The notes: generated by a model from the sequence alone, not told the origin. A stretch of 5,895 nucleotides of DNA from Thermoleophilia bacterium (GCA_025936595.1 JAICTB010000148.1:1-5895), one strand, 5' to 3'. Shown: positions 1-5,895, counted from the first letter of the stretch. Numbers and translations: made by a program.

Positions 1-308
1 AGCGCCGCCGCGAAGACGAGCGTGCTGCCGCCCTTGAAGCGCCCGATCTCGGCAATCGGCCCGCGTTGCACGTCGCGCGCCAGCCGGTAGAGGAGCGCGG
101 CCTCGTCGATCTGCAGCGACGCGACGCCGTGATTGAGCTGGTTCGACGAGAACATGAACGCGAGGTCCTCGAAGCCACGCACGTACGGTGGCCAGTGCTC
201 GACGTTGCGGAAGCGCATCGACGCCGGGTCGCGCAGGACGGCTGCGTGGATCAGGTTCTTGCCGAGCGAGGTGCGGCCGAGGCGGCGGACGAGCGCTTTC
301 GCGTTCAT
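1..308 (-). CDS. Probable class I SAM-dependent methyltransferase, N-terminal part (runs off the left edge)
   Basis: This frame opens with ATG at 308 and stays open to the window edge, giving 102 residues. After about 80 residues without a recognised motif comes a stretch that reads IAEIGRFKGGSTLVFAAA (residues 85-102). This looks like the first strand and glycine-rich loop of a Rossmann-type methyltransferase (motif I, E-I-G-x-x-x-G-x-S-T), as in the Methyltransf_24 group. E87 and G89 are the expected positions near the SAM site. The preceding DEAALLYRLAR helix (69-79) is typical of that group. The start lies 10 bases after the flippase stop on the same strand, so the two are probably co-transcribed. 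There is no clear ribosome binding site. The acceptor is unknown; a surface sugar is plausible from context. The catalytic half lies outside the window, so another Rossmann enzyme cannot be excluded. Confidence 0.62.
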   Translation of the reverse strand, partial: MNAKALVRRLGRTSLGKNLIHAAVLRDPASMRFRNVEHWPPYVRGFEDLAFMFSSNQLNHGVASLQIDEAALLYRLARDVQRGPIAEIGRFKGGSTLVFAAA

Positions 309-318
309 CTCGAGGACG

Positions 319-1776
319 CTACTGCAACGTCCGCACGTACGCCCACGCATGCCGAAGCCCCGCGGGACGCCACAGTGCGAGCACGGCGGCGTAGAGGACG
401 ACGCCGATCGCGGCCGCGGCGACCGCGCCCGTGACGAGCCGCGGCAGGAAAAAGGCGAGCGCCGCGAGCCCGCCGCAGACAGTCGCCGCGACGGCGACGC
501 CGGCCGCGACGCGTGCCAGCGCGCCGAGCACGACGAGCAGCACGACGAGGACCGCCGCCGTGGTCACGCACAACGCGGCGGCCACGCCGCCGAGCCCGAA
601 CGCGGCGCGGCCGGCCCACGCGACGAGCACCTGTGCGCCGAGGGCCGCGACGGCGAGCAGCGGCAGCCAGCTCGCGCGCCCGCGGACGAAGACGAGCGGG
701 TACGCGATCGTCAGCGCCACGGAGACCACCATCCACGGCGCGAGGTAGACGACGAGCCGCCCGAGCTCGGCGCCGGTGCCGCCGCCGTACGACGCGCCGA
801 GCACGCCGTGGACAATCCGCTCGCCCGCGAGCGCGAACACGCCGGCGGCGGCGGCGATCGGCACGAGCGAGAGCCACGTGATCGCGACGACGTGCCGCGC
901 GACCCGCTCGGGCTTCGCTCCCTCGCGCGCGAAGGGCACCGTCGCGACGAGCGCGACCGACGCGGCCGTCACGGCGACGAGGAACGCCGCGATCAGGTAC
1001 GCGTAGGAGAAGGTGGTCGCGCGGCCGGCGCCGAGCCCCGACGCGAAGCGGTAGCCGACGAGGTACAGCCCCTGGAGCGCGAGCGGCAGCGTGACGCCCT
1101 CGCCGAGCTCGACGAGCCGGCCGAAGACGCGCCCGTCGGGCAGCCCGAGGCCGCGCCACATCAGCAGCGGCACGAGCGGGACGGCGAGCGAGATCGCGCC
1201 GTTCAGGGCGAGCCCCCAGCCGAGCGAGATGACGCCGTGCCCGAGCAGCGCGAGCGTCAGCACGACACCGGCGATCGACCCCGCAGCGAAGCCGAACGCG
1301 GCCCACTCGTAGTCGTCGAGCGAGGCGAGAGCGCTTGCGACGAGGCCGCCGTAGATCTGCGCGACGGCGGAGGGGACGATCCAGGGCAGGAGCTCGGCGG
1401 CCGAGTCGCGCGCCTGCGGGTTCGACGTCAGCGCGGAGGCGATCCCGTGGGGCCAGACGATCGCGAGAACGAGGACGAGCGCGAGCGGCGGCGCGAGCCC
1501 CGCGGCCCACGCACCGGCCTCCCGCGGCAGGCGGCCCGCCGCGTGCGCGGCGACGAATCGCGGCAGGACGACGACGCGCAGCGAGCCCGCGACGAGGACG
1601 AGCGCGAGGTACGGGCCGTACGCGGCAAAGAACCCGTCGGTCTTTACGCCGTGCCCAAACTTGCGGGAGAGAATGACGCCGAGCACCGCCGCCGACCCAC
1701 TGACGGCCGCGGTCGAGATCCCCGTCAGAAGACCGCTGCGAACCGTTCCCCGACCTGGTGACCGACTACCCTCCAT
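319..1776 (-). CDS. MOP-superfamily flippase, MurJ/MviN-like (lipid-linked glycan export)
   Basis: This is a 485-residue, very hydrophobic protein in which I count 14 membrane-spanning segments, the first at about 16-37 and the last at about 455-475. That number and length match MurJ and related MOP flippases, which move lipid-linked sugars from the inner to the outer face of the cytoplasmic membrane. Near the N-terminus, LSRKFGHGVKTDGFFAAYG (37-55) resembles the MurJ signature R-x-x-G-x(4)-D-x-F-F-A, with R38 and D47 as candidate functional residues. R67 and R73 lie in the second helix region. The ATG at 1776 is the only sensible start, because the next one in frame (GTG, codon 31) would cut into helix 1. 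It diverges from the dehydratase gene and their start regions collide. It could be the cell's lipid II flippase or a dedicated O-antigen/capsule (Wzx-like) exporter. The sugar-nucleotide genes next door favour the second, but sequence alone does not decide. Confidence 0.85.
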   Translation of the reverse strand: MEGSRSPGRGTVRSGLLTGISTAAVSGSAAVLGVILSRKFGHGVKTDGFFAAYGPYLALVLVAGSLRVVVLPRFVAAHAAGRLPREAGAWAAGLAPPLALVLVLAIVWPHGIASALTSNPQARDSAAELLPWIVPSAVAQIYGGLVASALASLDDYEWAAFGFAAGSIAGVVLTLALLGHGVISLGWGLALNGAISLAVPLVPLLMWRGLGLPDGRVFGRLVELGEGVTLPLALQGLYLVGYRFASGLGAGRATTFSYAYLIAAFLVAVTAASVALVATVPFAREGAKPERVARHVVAITWLSLVPIAAAAGVFALAGERIVHGVLGASYGGGTGAELGRLVVYLAPWMVVSVALTIAYPLVFVRGRASWLPLLAVAALGAQVLVAWAGRAAFGLGGVAAALCVTTAAVLVVLLVVLGALARVAAGVAVAATVCGGLAALAFFLPRLVTGAVAAAAIGVVLYAAVLALWRPAGLRHAWAYVRTLQ

Positions 1777-1800
1777 CCGTGCTCGGCGACGATACAGCCA
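1741..1800. promoter_or_regulatory. Candidate divergent promoter zone with no intergenic space
   Basis: The flippase (minus strand) and the dehydratase (plus strand) begin within 20 bases of each other, so any promoters must lie inside the opposite coding region. On the plus strand TACCCT (1767-1772) fits the TAnnnT pattern of a -10 box and would place transcription start close to the GTG at 1779, giving a leaderless message. On the minus strand TATCGT (complement of 1789-1794) is a similar -10 candidate with a leader of about 6 bases. I see no convincing -35 box for either, and such hexamers occur by chance. This is weak pattern evidence. Confidence 0.22.
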
Positions 1801-2924
1801 CGTGGTCCGCCGGAGAGCTCGACGCTCTCCACGGCGAGTTCGGCGACGCGTACACCGGCCGGACGGTGCTCGTCACCGGCGCCGACGGATTCATGGGCTC
1901 GCACCTCACCGAGGCGCTCGTCCACCTCGACGCGAACGTGACCGCGTTCGTGCGCGCAACCTCGTCGGGCGCGCTGAACAACATCGGCGGCCTGCGCGGC
2001 CGCCTGCGCGTCGTCTTCGCCGACCTGACCGACAAGACCTCGATCGACTACCTGATGCGCGACCTCGCACAGGCGCCGGACCGGCCGTACGTGTTCCATC
2101 TCGGGGCGCAGGCACACGTCGGCGAGTCGTGGCACCGCCCGTACGAGACCGTGATGGCGAACACCGTCGGCACGCTCAACCTGCTCCAGTCGGTCGTCGA
2201 CCAGGGCGTCGAGCTCGAGAAGTTCGACACCGCCGGCACCTCGGAGGAATACGGCAACGTGCGCGAGTCGGTAGCGCACCAGCACGACTTCGACGAGCAG
2301 GGCGGGCTGATCCTGCACGAGCGCTCGCCGATCAACCCGAAGTCGATCTACGCGACGGCGAAGGTCGCGGCCGACTTCCTCACCATGAACTACCACGACG
2401 CCTACGGCGTGCCCGGCGTCGTCACGCGCATGTTCAACAACTACGGGCCACGCCAGAACCCGCGCTACGTGACCGGCACGATCATCACGCAGGCGCTGAC
2501 GCGGCCCGAGGTCGAGCTCGGTGCGCTGGAACCGCTGCGCGACTTCTGCTTCACGATTGACGGCGTGCGCGGCCATCTCACGGTCGCCGCGCAAGGGACC
2601 CCCGGCGACGTCTACGTGTACGGCCAGGGCGAGAACATCTCGATGGCCGACTGGTGCCGGCTCATCCTCGACACCGGAGCGGCGAACGGCTTCTGGCCCG
2701 ACGACCGCCACGTCGTGACGAACGAGAAGCGACTCCGTCCCGGTGCTACGGACGTGATGGCGCTGCGCGTCGGCTACGACAAGCTGCACCGCGAGACCGG
2801 CTGGACGCCGCGGGTGTCGTGGCAGGAAGGCGTGCTGCGCACGATCCAGTGGTACGCCGCGAACCGTGAGCGCTGGATCGGGCGGGTGGACTGGCTCGGA
2901 CCGGTGCCGAGCGCGAAGCCATGA
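1758..2924 (+). CDS. NAD(P)-dependent nucleotide-sugar 4,6-dehydratase (extended SDR, GMD-like)
   Basis: This is a 388-residue extended short-chain dehydrogenase. The cofactor motif TGADGFMG is at 40-47. The 4,6-dehydratase active site is visible as T161-S162-E163 followed by Y198-x3-K202. The T-x-E arrangement is what GDP-mannose and dTDP-glucose 4,6-dehydratases use to remove water from a 4-keto sugar. Blocks such as HLGAQAHVGESW and GTLNLLQS resemble Gmd, but the Gmd hallmark FNHESPRRG is replaced by FNNYGPRQNP, so the substrate is not certain. The next gene is a GDP-L-fucose synthase homologue, which makes GDP-mannose the favoured substrate. About 30 residues precede the first beta strand. 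The GTG at 1758 overlaps the divergent flippase start by 19 bases; the GTG at 1779 (codon 8) would avoid this and is equally possible. Neither has a Shine-Dalgarno sequence. The stop overlaps the next start as ATGA, suggesting translational coupling. A LegB-like UDP-sugar dehydratase is the main alternative. Confidence 0.85.
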   Translation: MTDYPPSVLGDDTATWSAGELDALHGEFGDAYTGRTVLVTGADGFMGSHLTEALVHLDANVTAFVRATSSGALNNIGGLRGRLRVVFADLTDKTSIDYLMRDLAQAPDRPYVFHLGAQAHVGESWHRPYETVMANTVGTLNLLQSVVDQGVELEKFDTAGTSEEYGNVRESVAHQHDFDEQGGLILHERSPINPKSIYATAKVAADFLTMNYHDAYGVPGVVTRMFNNYGPRQNPRYVTGTIITQALTRPEVELGALEPLRDFCFTIDGVRGHLTVAAQGTPGDVYVYGQGENISMADWCRLILDTGAANGFWPDDRHVVTNEKRLRPGATDVMALRVGYDKLHRETGWTPRVSWQEGVLRTIQWYAANRERWIGRVDWLGPVPSAKP

Positions 2925-3841
2925 GCCGCGTCCTCGTCACCGGGGGTGGCGGGTTCCTCGGCTCCCACCTGACGGAGCGGCTCGCGCGCGAAGAGCACGA
3001 CGTCTTCGTCGCCCGCCGCCGCGACTACGACCTGACGCGCTGGGAGGACGCGGAGCGGCTGTTCACCGACGCGCAACCCGAGCTCGTGTTCCATCTCGCA
3101 GCCGAGGTCGGCGGCATCGGCGCGAACCGCGCGAACCCCGGGCGCTACTGGTACGCGAACCTGATGATGGGCGCGCACGTGCTCGAGCTGTCGCGGATCC
3201 ACGACGTGCGCAAAGTCGTCTTTGCAGGCACCGTCTGCGCCTATCCGAAGTTCACGCCGGTGCCGTTCAGCGAGGACGACCTCTGGAACGGCTACCCCGA
3301 GGAGACGAATGCGCCGTACGGCGTGGCGAAGAAGTCGATCCTCGTCGGCGCGCAGTCCTACCGCGAGCAGTACGGGACCAATGCGATCTACCTCCTGCCG
3401 GCGAACCTGTACGGGCCGCGCGACAACTTCGACCTCGAGAGCTCGCACGTCATACCCGCGCTGATCCGGAAGATGGTCGAGGCGACCGGCGAGGTCGTGC
3501 TCTGGGGCGACGGCTCGCCGACGCGCGAGTTTCTGTTCGTGGACGATTGCGCGGACGGGCTGCTGCTCGCCGCGCAGCAGTACGACGGAGCCGAACCGGT
3601 CAATCTCGGGACCGGCGTCGAGACGTCGATCCGCGAGCTGGCCGAGACCATCGCCGACCTGACGGGCTTCGACGGCGAGCTCGTCTGGGACACGTCGATG
3701 CCGAACGGACAGCCGCGTCGGCAACTGGACGCATCGCGCGCAGAGCGGCTCTTCGGCTTCCGCGCACACACACCGCTTCGCGAAGGTCTCAGCCGCACGA
3801 TCGCCTGGTATCGCGACGACGTCGCGGCACATGCGGTTTAA
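2921..3841 (+). CDS. fcl: GDP-L-fucose synthase family (GDP-4-keto-6-deoxymannose 3,5-epimerase/4-reductase)
   Basis: At 306 residues this is close to the usual length of Fcl/WcaG. It has the cofactor motif TGGGGFLG (7-14), then AAEVGGIGANRANP, the counterpart of the AAKVGGIVAN block in the E. coli enzyme. The catalytic cysteine is present as C106 in GTVCAYPK (E. coli GSSCIYPK, C109). The SDR pair is Y133-x3-K137. H176 in SHVIPALIRK matches the catalytic histidine H179, and NLYGPRDNF, PTREFLFVDD and NLGTGVETSIREL also align with E. coli Fcl. The enzyme epimerises C3 and C5 of GDP-4-keto-6-deoxymannose and reduces C4 with NADPH, in the cytoplasm. The Ser before the cysteine (S107 in E. coli) is Thr104 here. 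The start overlaps the dehydratase stop by 4 bases, and the end overlaps the next gene by 11, so the three form one unit. A related 6-deoxyhexose product instead of L-fucose is possible. Confidence 0.87.
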   Translation: MSRVLVTGGGGFLGSHLTERLAREEHDVFVARRRDYDLTRWEDAERLFTDAQPELVFHLAAEVGGIGANRANPGRYWYANLMMGAHVLELSRIHDVRKVVFAGTVCAYPKFTPVPFSEDDLWNGYPEETNAPYGVAKKSILVGAQSYREQYGTNAIYLLPANLYGPRDNFDLESSHVIPALIRKMVEATGEVVLWGDGSPTREFLFVDDCADGLLLAAQQYDGAEPVNLGTGVETSIRELAETIADLTGFDGELVWDTSMPNGQPRRQLDASRAERLFGFRAHTPLREGLSRTIAWYRDDVAAHAV

Positions 3842-5528
3842 CTCTGCGCTCGCACAGGTGCGCGCGTTCGCCGACCGCAGACGGTGGTGGATCCTCGGGG
3901 CGCTCGTGCTCGCGGAGTGGATCTTCGTCGCCCGGGAAGCGTTCTTCGCGAGCGCGCACAACGGCTGGATCTATCAGGACGGCGACGACGGGCCCTGGTA
4001 CTGGACGAGCGCATGGACGCTCGCCTCGCTGCACGTCCCCACCACCGCGGTCGGCTTCGGCTGGCCCTACCTGCTGACGCCGCTCGCCGCGATCTTCGGG
4101 CCGGACATGGCAAACGGCTTGCCGGCGATCGTCGTCCTGAACGTCCTCGTGCTCGCGCCTGCCGCCGTGATCGGCATGTATCTGCTCGGCAAGCGCATCG
4201 CCGGCAACCTCTTCGGGCTCTGGACCGCGGCCGTCTGGGTCGTGCTCCCGGGCGTGGCGCTCCTGCTCTACCGCCCGAAGACGCGGCCGTCGGTGATCGA
4301 CTCGTTCCTGCCCACCGCAACCGGGGTGAACGCGCTCTCCGATTTCCCGTCGATGGTGTGCGCCATCTTCGGCGGCTACCTGCTCTTCCGCGCGCTCGAC
4401 CGAAACGACGTCCGCGACGGGGCGCTCTGCGGGATCGTCCTCGGCTTCCTCGTCCTGCTGAAGCCGGCGAACGGGCCGCTGCTCGTCGCGGGGGCGGTCG
4501 TGCTCGCGCTCGCGTTGCGGTTCCGCGCGCTGATCGCCGCAGGCGTCGCCGTGATCCCCGCGCTGATCGCACTCACGGTCTGGAAGCGGACCGGCAGCGG
4601 GACGATCGCGATCCTGCCACCGAGCACCGGCGGAGGTGCGCCGAGCACGCCCGGGAAGCCCGCGCCCGCCCCGCCGAGCCATCTCGTTCAGCTCTACCAC
4701 CGTGCCGTTTCGGGTTTCCACCAGTACGTCAACTTCGACTGGCATCACCTCGATGCGAACGTTCACGACCTGCGGGAGGTCTTCTGGAGCCTGCGCCTGC
4801 TCGAGTTCGTCCTCGTCGCCGGCACGATTGCGCTGATCGTGCGCGGTCGCTGGAAGGGCCTGCTCGTGGTCGGCTGGTTCGTCGCCTTCGCGCTCGTGAA
4901 GGCGACGAGCCTCCAGGCCACGGTCGGCTCGACCTCGCTCTACCGGTACCTGCTGCCGGCCTGGCCCGCGTGGGTGCTCCTCGTTGCCGGCCTCGTGCTC
5001 CTCTGGCCGAGCGGCGAGCGGAGGCGGGCTCAACTTGTTCTGGCGGACGCCGCACGCGCGCGCACGTCGGCGCCTCCCCCACGCGCGCTCCTGGTGGCGG
5101 CCGCGCTCGTTCTCGCCGCGGGGCCGCTCGTGCTGAGCGTGGCCGCCTCGCCGATCGCACCGCGCACGGTGGCACAGCAGAACTTCACCGGCGCACCCAT
5201 CGCGGTGGTCGACTTCGGCCTGACGGCGAAGCGCACGGGACCGAGCACGGTGAGGCTTCGCTGGAAGGGGCTGCGGACCGGCCGCGCGCGGTACGGCTAC
5301 CGGATCTACAGGGACACCGGCGACGGCTGTGACACGCTGGGCGAGGGCGCACCGGTGTGCCGCTACTCGAGCCAGGCGATCGCGGACTCAGGCGTCCCCA
5401 GCTTCACCGACAGGACCGCCGTCGGCAGGCTCTTCTACCGCGTCGCGCTCGTCGCCGGCTGGAGCCTGGAGCAGACAAAGTCGAACGTCCAGCTGCTCAG
5501 CAAGCCGGTCAGCGTTCCCGCTCGCTGA
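3831..5528 (+). CDS. Multi-pass membrane protein, probable GT-C glycosyltransferase with C-terminal Fn3-like domain
   Basis: The protein has 565 residues. After a short basic N-terminus (RRRWW near 17-21) there are about 11 hydrophobic segments up to about residue 442. The first outer loop carries an acidic, aromatic motif, YQDGDDGPWYW, placed as the catalytic acidic residues are in GT-C enzymes (GT39/PMT-like), which use polyprenyl-phosphate sugars on the outer face. A proline/glycine-rich loop spans about 263-281, and WHHLDANVHDLREVFW follows it. The C-terminal part from about 460 is soluble: VRLRWKG, YGYRIYRD, SFTDRTAVG and LFYRVALVAGW follow the strand pattern of a fibronectin type III domain. 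C500 and C510 are a possible disulfide, consistent with an outside location. The ATG lies 11 bases inside fcl and lacks a clear ribosome binding site, so translation is probably coupled. I recognise no specific family; the enzyme class is inferred from topology, the acidic loop and the neighbours. Confidence 0.62.
   Translation: MRFNSALAQVRAFADRRRWWILGALVLAEWIFVAREAFFASAHNGWIYQDGDDGPWYWTSAWTLASLHVPTTAVGFGWPYLLTPLAAIFGPDMANGLPAIVVLNVLVLAPAAVIGMYLLGKRIAGNLFGLWTAAVWVVLPGVALLLYRPKTRPSVIDSFLPTATGVNALSDFPSMVCAIFGGYLLFRALDRNDVRDGALCGIVLGFLVLLKPANGPLLVAGAVVLALALRFRALIAAGVAVIPALIALTVWKRTGSGTIAILPPSTGGGAPSTPGKPAPAPPSHLVQLYHRAVSGFHQYVNFDWHHLDANVHDLREVFWSLRLLEFVLVAGTIALIVRGRWKGLLVVGWFVAFALVKATSLQATVGSTSLYRYLLPAWPAWVLLVAGLVLLWPSGERRRAQLVLADAARARTSAPPPRALLVAAALVLAAGPLVLSVAASPIAPRTVAQQNFTGAPIAVVDFGLTAKRTGPSTVRLRWKGLRTGRARYGYRIYRDTGDGCDTLGEGAPVCRYSSQAIADSGVPSFTDRTAVGRLFYRVALVAGWSLEQTKSNVQLLSKPVSVPAR
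5205..5525 (+). other. Fibronectin type III-like domain at the C-terminus of the membrane protein
   Basis: Residues about 460-560 form a hydrophilic beta-rich segment after the last membrane helix. A V-R-L-R-W strand, a Y-x-Y-R-I-Y-R strand, a S-F-T-D turn and a F-Y-R-V-A-L-V-A strand occur in the order and spacing seen in Fn3 domains. The insert between the second and third elements holds C500 and C510. The call rests on pattern only; no profile search was run. Confidence 0.55.
5509..5528. terminator. Small inverted repeat across the convergent stop codons (weak bidirectional terminator candidate)
   Basis: TCAGCG at 5509-5514 and CGCTGA at 5523-5528 are perfect inverted repeats around an 8-base loop. 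They coincide exactly with the ends of the two converging genes. There is no T-run on either side and the stem is only six pairs, three of which come automatically from facing TGA stops. A classical intrinsic terminator is therefore doubtful. Confidence 0.2.
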
Positions 5529-5877
5529 GGCGCGTCTCGAGCAGCGCGAGCCGCTGGGCGAGCACGACGTTCTGGTCGGAGAGCCGCGAGATCACCGTGG
5601 AGTAGTGCAGCAGCACGAGGATCACGAACAGAAGGCCGACGGCGAAGAGCACCGCCGGCGGGTAGCCGCGTACGCCGAGCCAGGCGGCGATCGTATTAAG
5701 CCCGCCGCGCCACGCCGACAGGATCACGAGCACGATGCCCGTCAGCAGCCACAGCAGCGCGTAGCGCTCGCGCAGGCGCCGCGAGCGGATCAACTCGAAG
5801 ACGACGAGCACGAGCACGAGCGACGCCGCCGTCGCCGCAAGCGACACCTTCAGCGGTGTCTGCGCAGCGAGGATCAT
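5509..5877 (-). CDS. DUF2304 family small membrane protein
   Basis: The product has 122 residues and three hydrophobic segments at about 10-29, 41-55 and 73-92. Between the first two is the family-typical basic motif RSRRLRERYALLWLLTGIV (31-49). YPPAVLFAVGLLFVILVLLHY (72-92) leads into a heptad-like C-terminal tail, ISRLSDQNVVLAQRLALLE (96-114), probably a short coiled coil on the cytoplasmic side. This arrangement matches DUF2304 proteins, whose function is not established. In many bacteria they lie next to GT2 dolichyl-phosphate-mannose-synthase-like glycosyltransferases, which suggests a helper role in making or handling polyprenyl-phosphate sugars. A GC-rich run (GGGGGG on the minus strand) sits 4 bases before the ATG and could serve as a ribosome binding site. 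Its last 20 bases overlap the end of the convergent membrane protein gene. Confidence 0.85.
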   Translation of the reverse strand: MILAAQTPLKVSLAATAASLVLVLVVFELIRSRRLRERYALLWLLTGIVLVILSAWRGGLNTIAAWLGVRGYPPAVLFAVGLLFVILVLLHYSTVISRLSDQNVVLAQRLALLETRLSERER

Positions 5878-5895
5878 GCGCCCCCCGCCGGGACG
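5874..5895 (-). CDS. Possible C-terminal tail of an upstream gene (off the right edge)
   Basis: On the minus strand, one frame entering from the right edge reads V-P-A-G-G-A and then TGA at 5874-5876. That stop overlaps the DUF2304 start as ATGA, the same junction type as between the dehydratase and fcl. Only six codons are visible, so this is a guess from junction geometry. If real, a GT2 glycosyltransferase is the most likely identity from known DUF2304 neighbourhoods. Confidence 0.28.

Noticed and set aside
517..560. Repeated ACGACGAGC-like units
   Set aside because: These simply encode runs of Leu and Val in a flippase helix (LVVLLVVL) using GC-rich codons. They are not a regulatory or CRISPR repeat.
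305..1510. Second minus-strand open frame (401 codons) inside the flippase region
   Set aside because: An Arg/Ala-rich out-of-frame shadow with no recognisable motif.
133..1761. Long plus-strand open frame (542 codons) opposite the flippase
   Set aside because: Its product is an almost purely Arg/Glu/Asp-rich string with no fold-like pattern. It is the antisense shadow of hydrophobic codons in GC-rich DNA; the minus-strand frame has 14 clear membrane helices.
1725..2789. Minus-strand open frame (354 codons) opposite the dehydratase
   Set aside because: Rich in Val, Arg, Asp and His with no motifs, while the plus-strand frame carries the complete SDR signature.
2774..3961. Minus-strand open frame (395 codons) opposite fcl
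   Set aside because: No motif, and it crosses the boundaries of three well-supported plus-strand genes.
3789..5033. Minus-strand open frame (414 codons) opposite the GT-C-like gene
   Set aside because: A charged low-complexity shadow of a membrane protein; no start context or domain.
3884..5332. Plus-strand open frame (482 codons) in another frame of the GT-C-like gene
   Set aside because: Arg/Ala/Pro-rich composition typical of a frame shadow; the annotated frame has clear helices and an Fn3-like pattern.
5798..5823. Repeated ACGAGC units
   Set aside because: They encode the first Leu/Val-rich helix of the DUF2304 protein; same codon-driven low complexity.

Overview
The window is a densely packed, very GC-rich stretch of bacterial chromosome. 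By eye the GC content is above two-thirds, and third codon positions are almost always G or C. Codon use, GTG starts, missing Shine-Dalgarno sequences and the protein types fit an actinobacterial genome, possibly of the Thermoleophilia type. That placement is inference, because no marker gene is present. I see no RNA genes, mobile elements, CRISPR arrays or long repeats. There is essentially no non-coding DNA: the longest clear gap between genes is 10 bases.

Layout. On the minus strand, reading leftward from about 1776, are a 14-helix MOP/MurJ-type flippase and then, 10 bases further on, the N-terminal third of a probable SAM-dependent methyltransferase that runs off the left edge. On the plus strand, starting from the same point, is a three-gene unit with overlapping junctions: a GMD-like nucleotide-sugar 4,6-dehydratase, a well-supported GDP-L-fucose synthase family enzyme, and a large multi-pass membrane protein that looks like a GT-C glycosyltransferase with a C-terminal fibronectin-III-like domain. 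From the right edge, on the minus strand, a small DUF2304 membrane protein converges on the last gene and overlaps it by 20 bases. A possible stop codon of another minus-strand gene overlaps its start.

How the genes may work together. The dehydratase and the fucose synthase-like epimerase/reductase are the two steps that turn GDP-mannose into GDP-L-fucose, or a related 6-deoxyhexose. The GT-C-like protein could move a lipid-linked sugar onto an acceptor outside the membrane. The flippase could export a lipid-linked glycan, and the methyltransferase could decorate it. DUF2304 proteins often sit beside GT2 polyprenyl-phosphate glycosyltransferases, which would fit a gene just beyond the right edge. 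The window is therefore best read as part of a cell-surface glycan locus. The most unusual points are the glycosyltransferase/Fn3 fusion, the divergent genes with colliding start codons, and a dehydratase that sits where gmd would be expected but lacks part of the classical Gmd signature.
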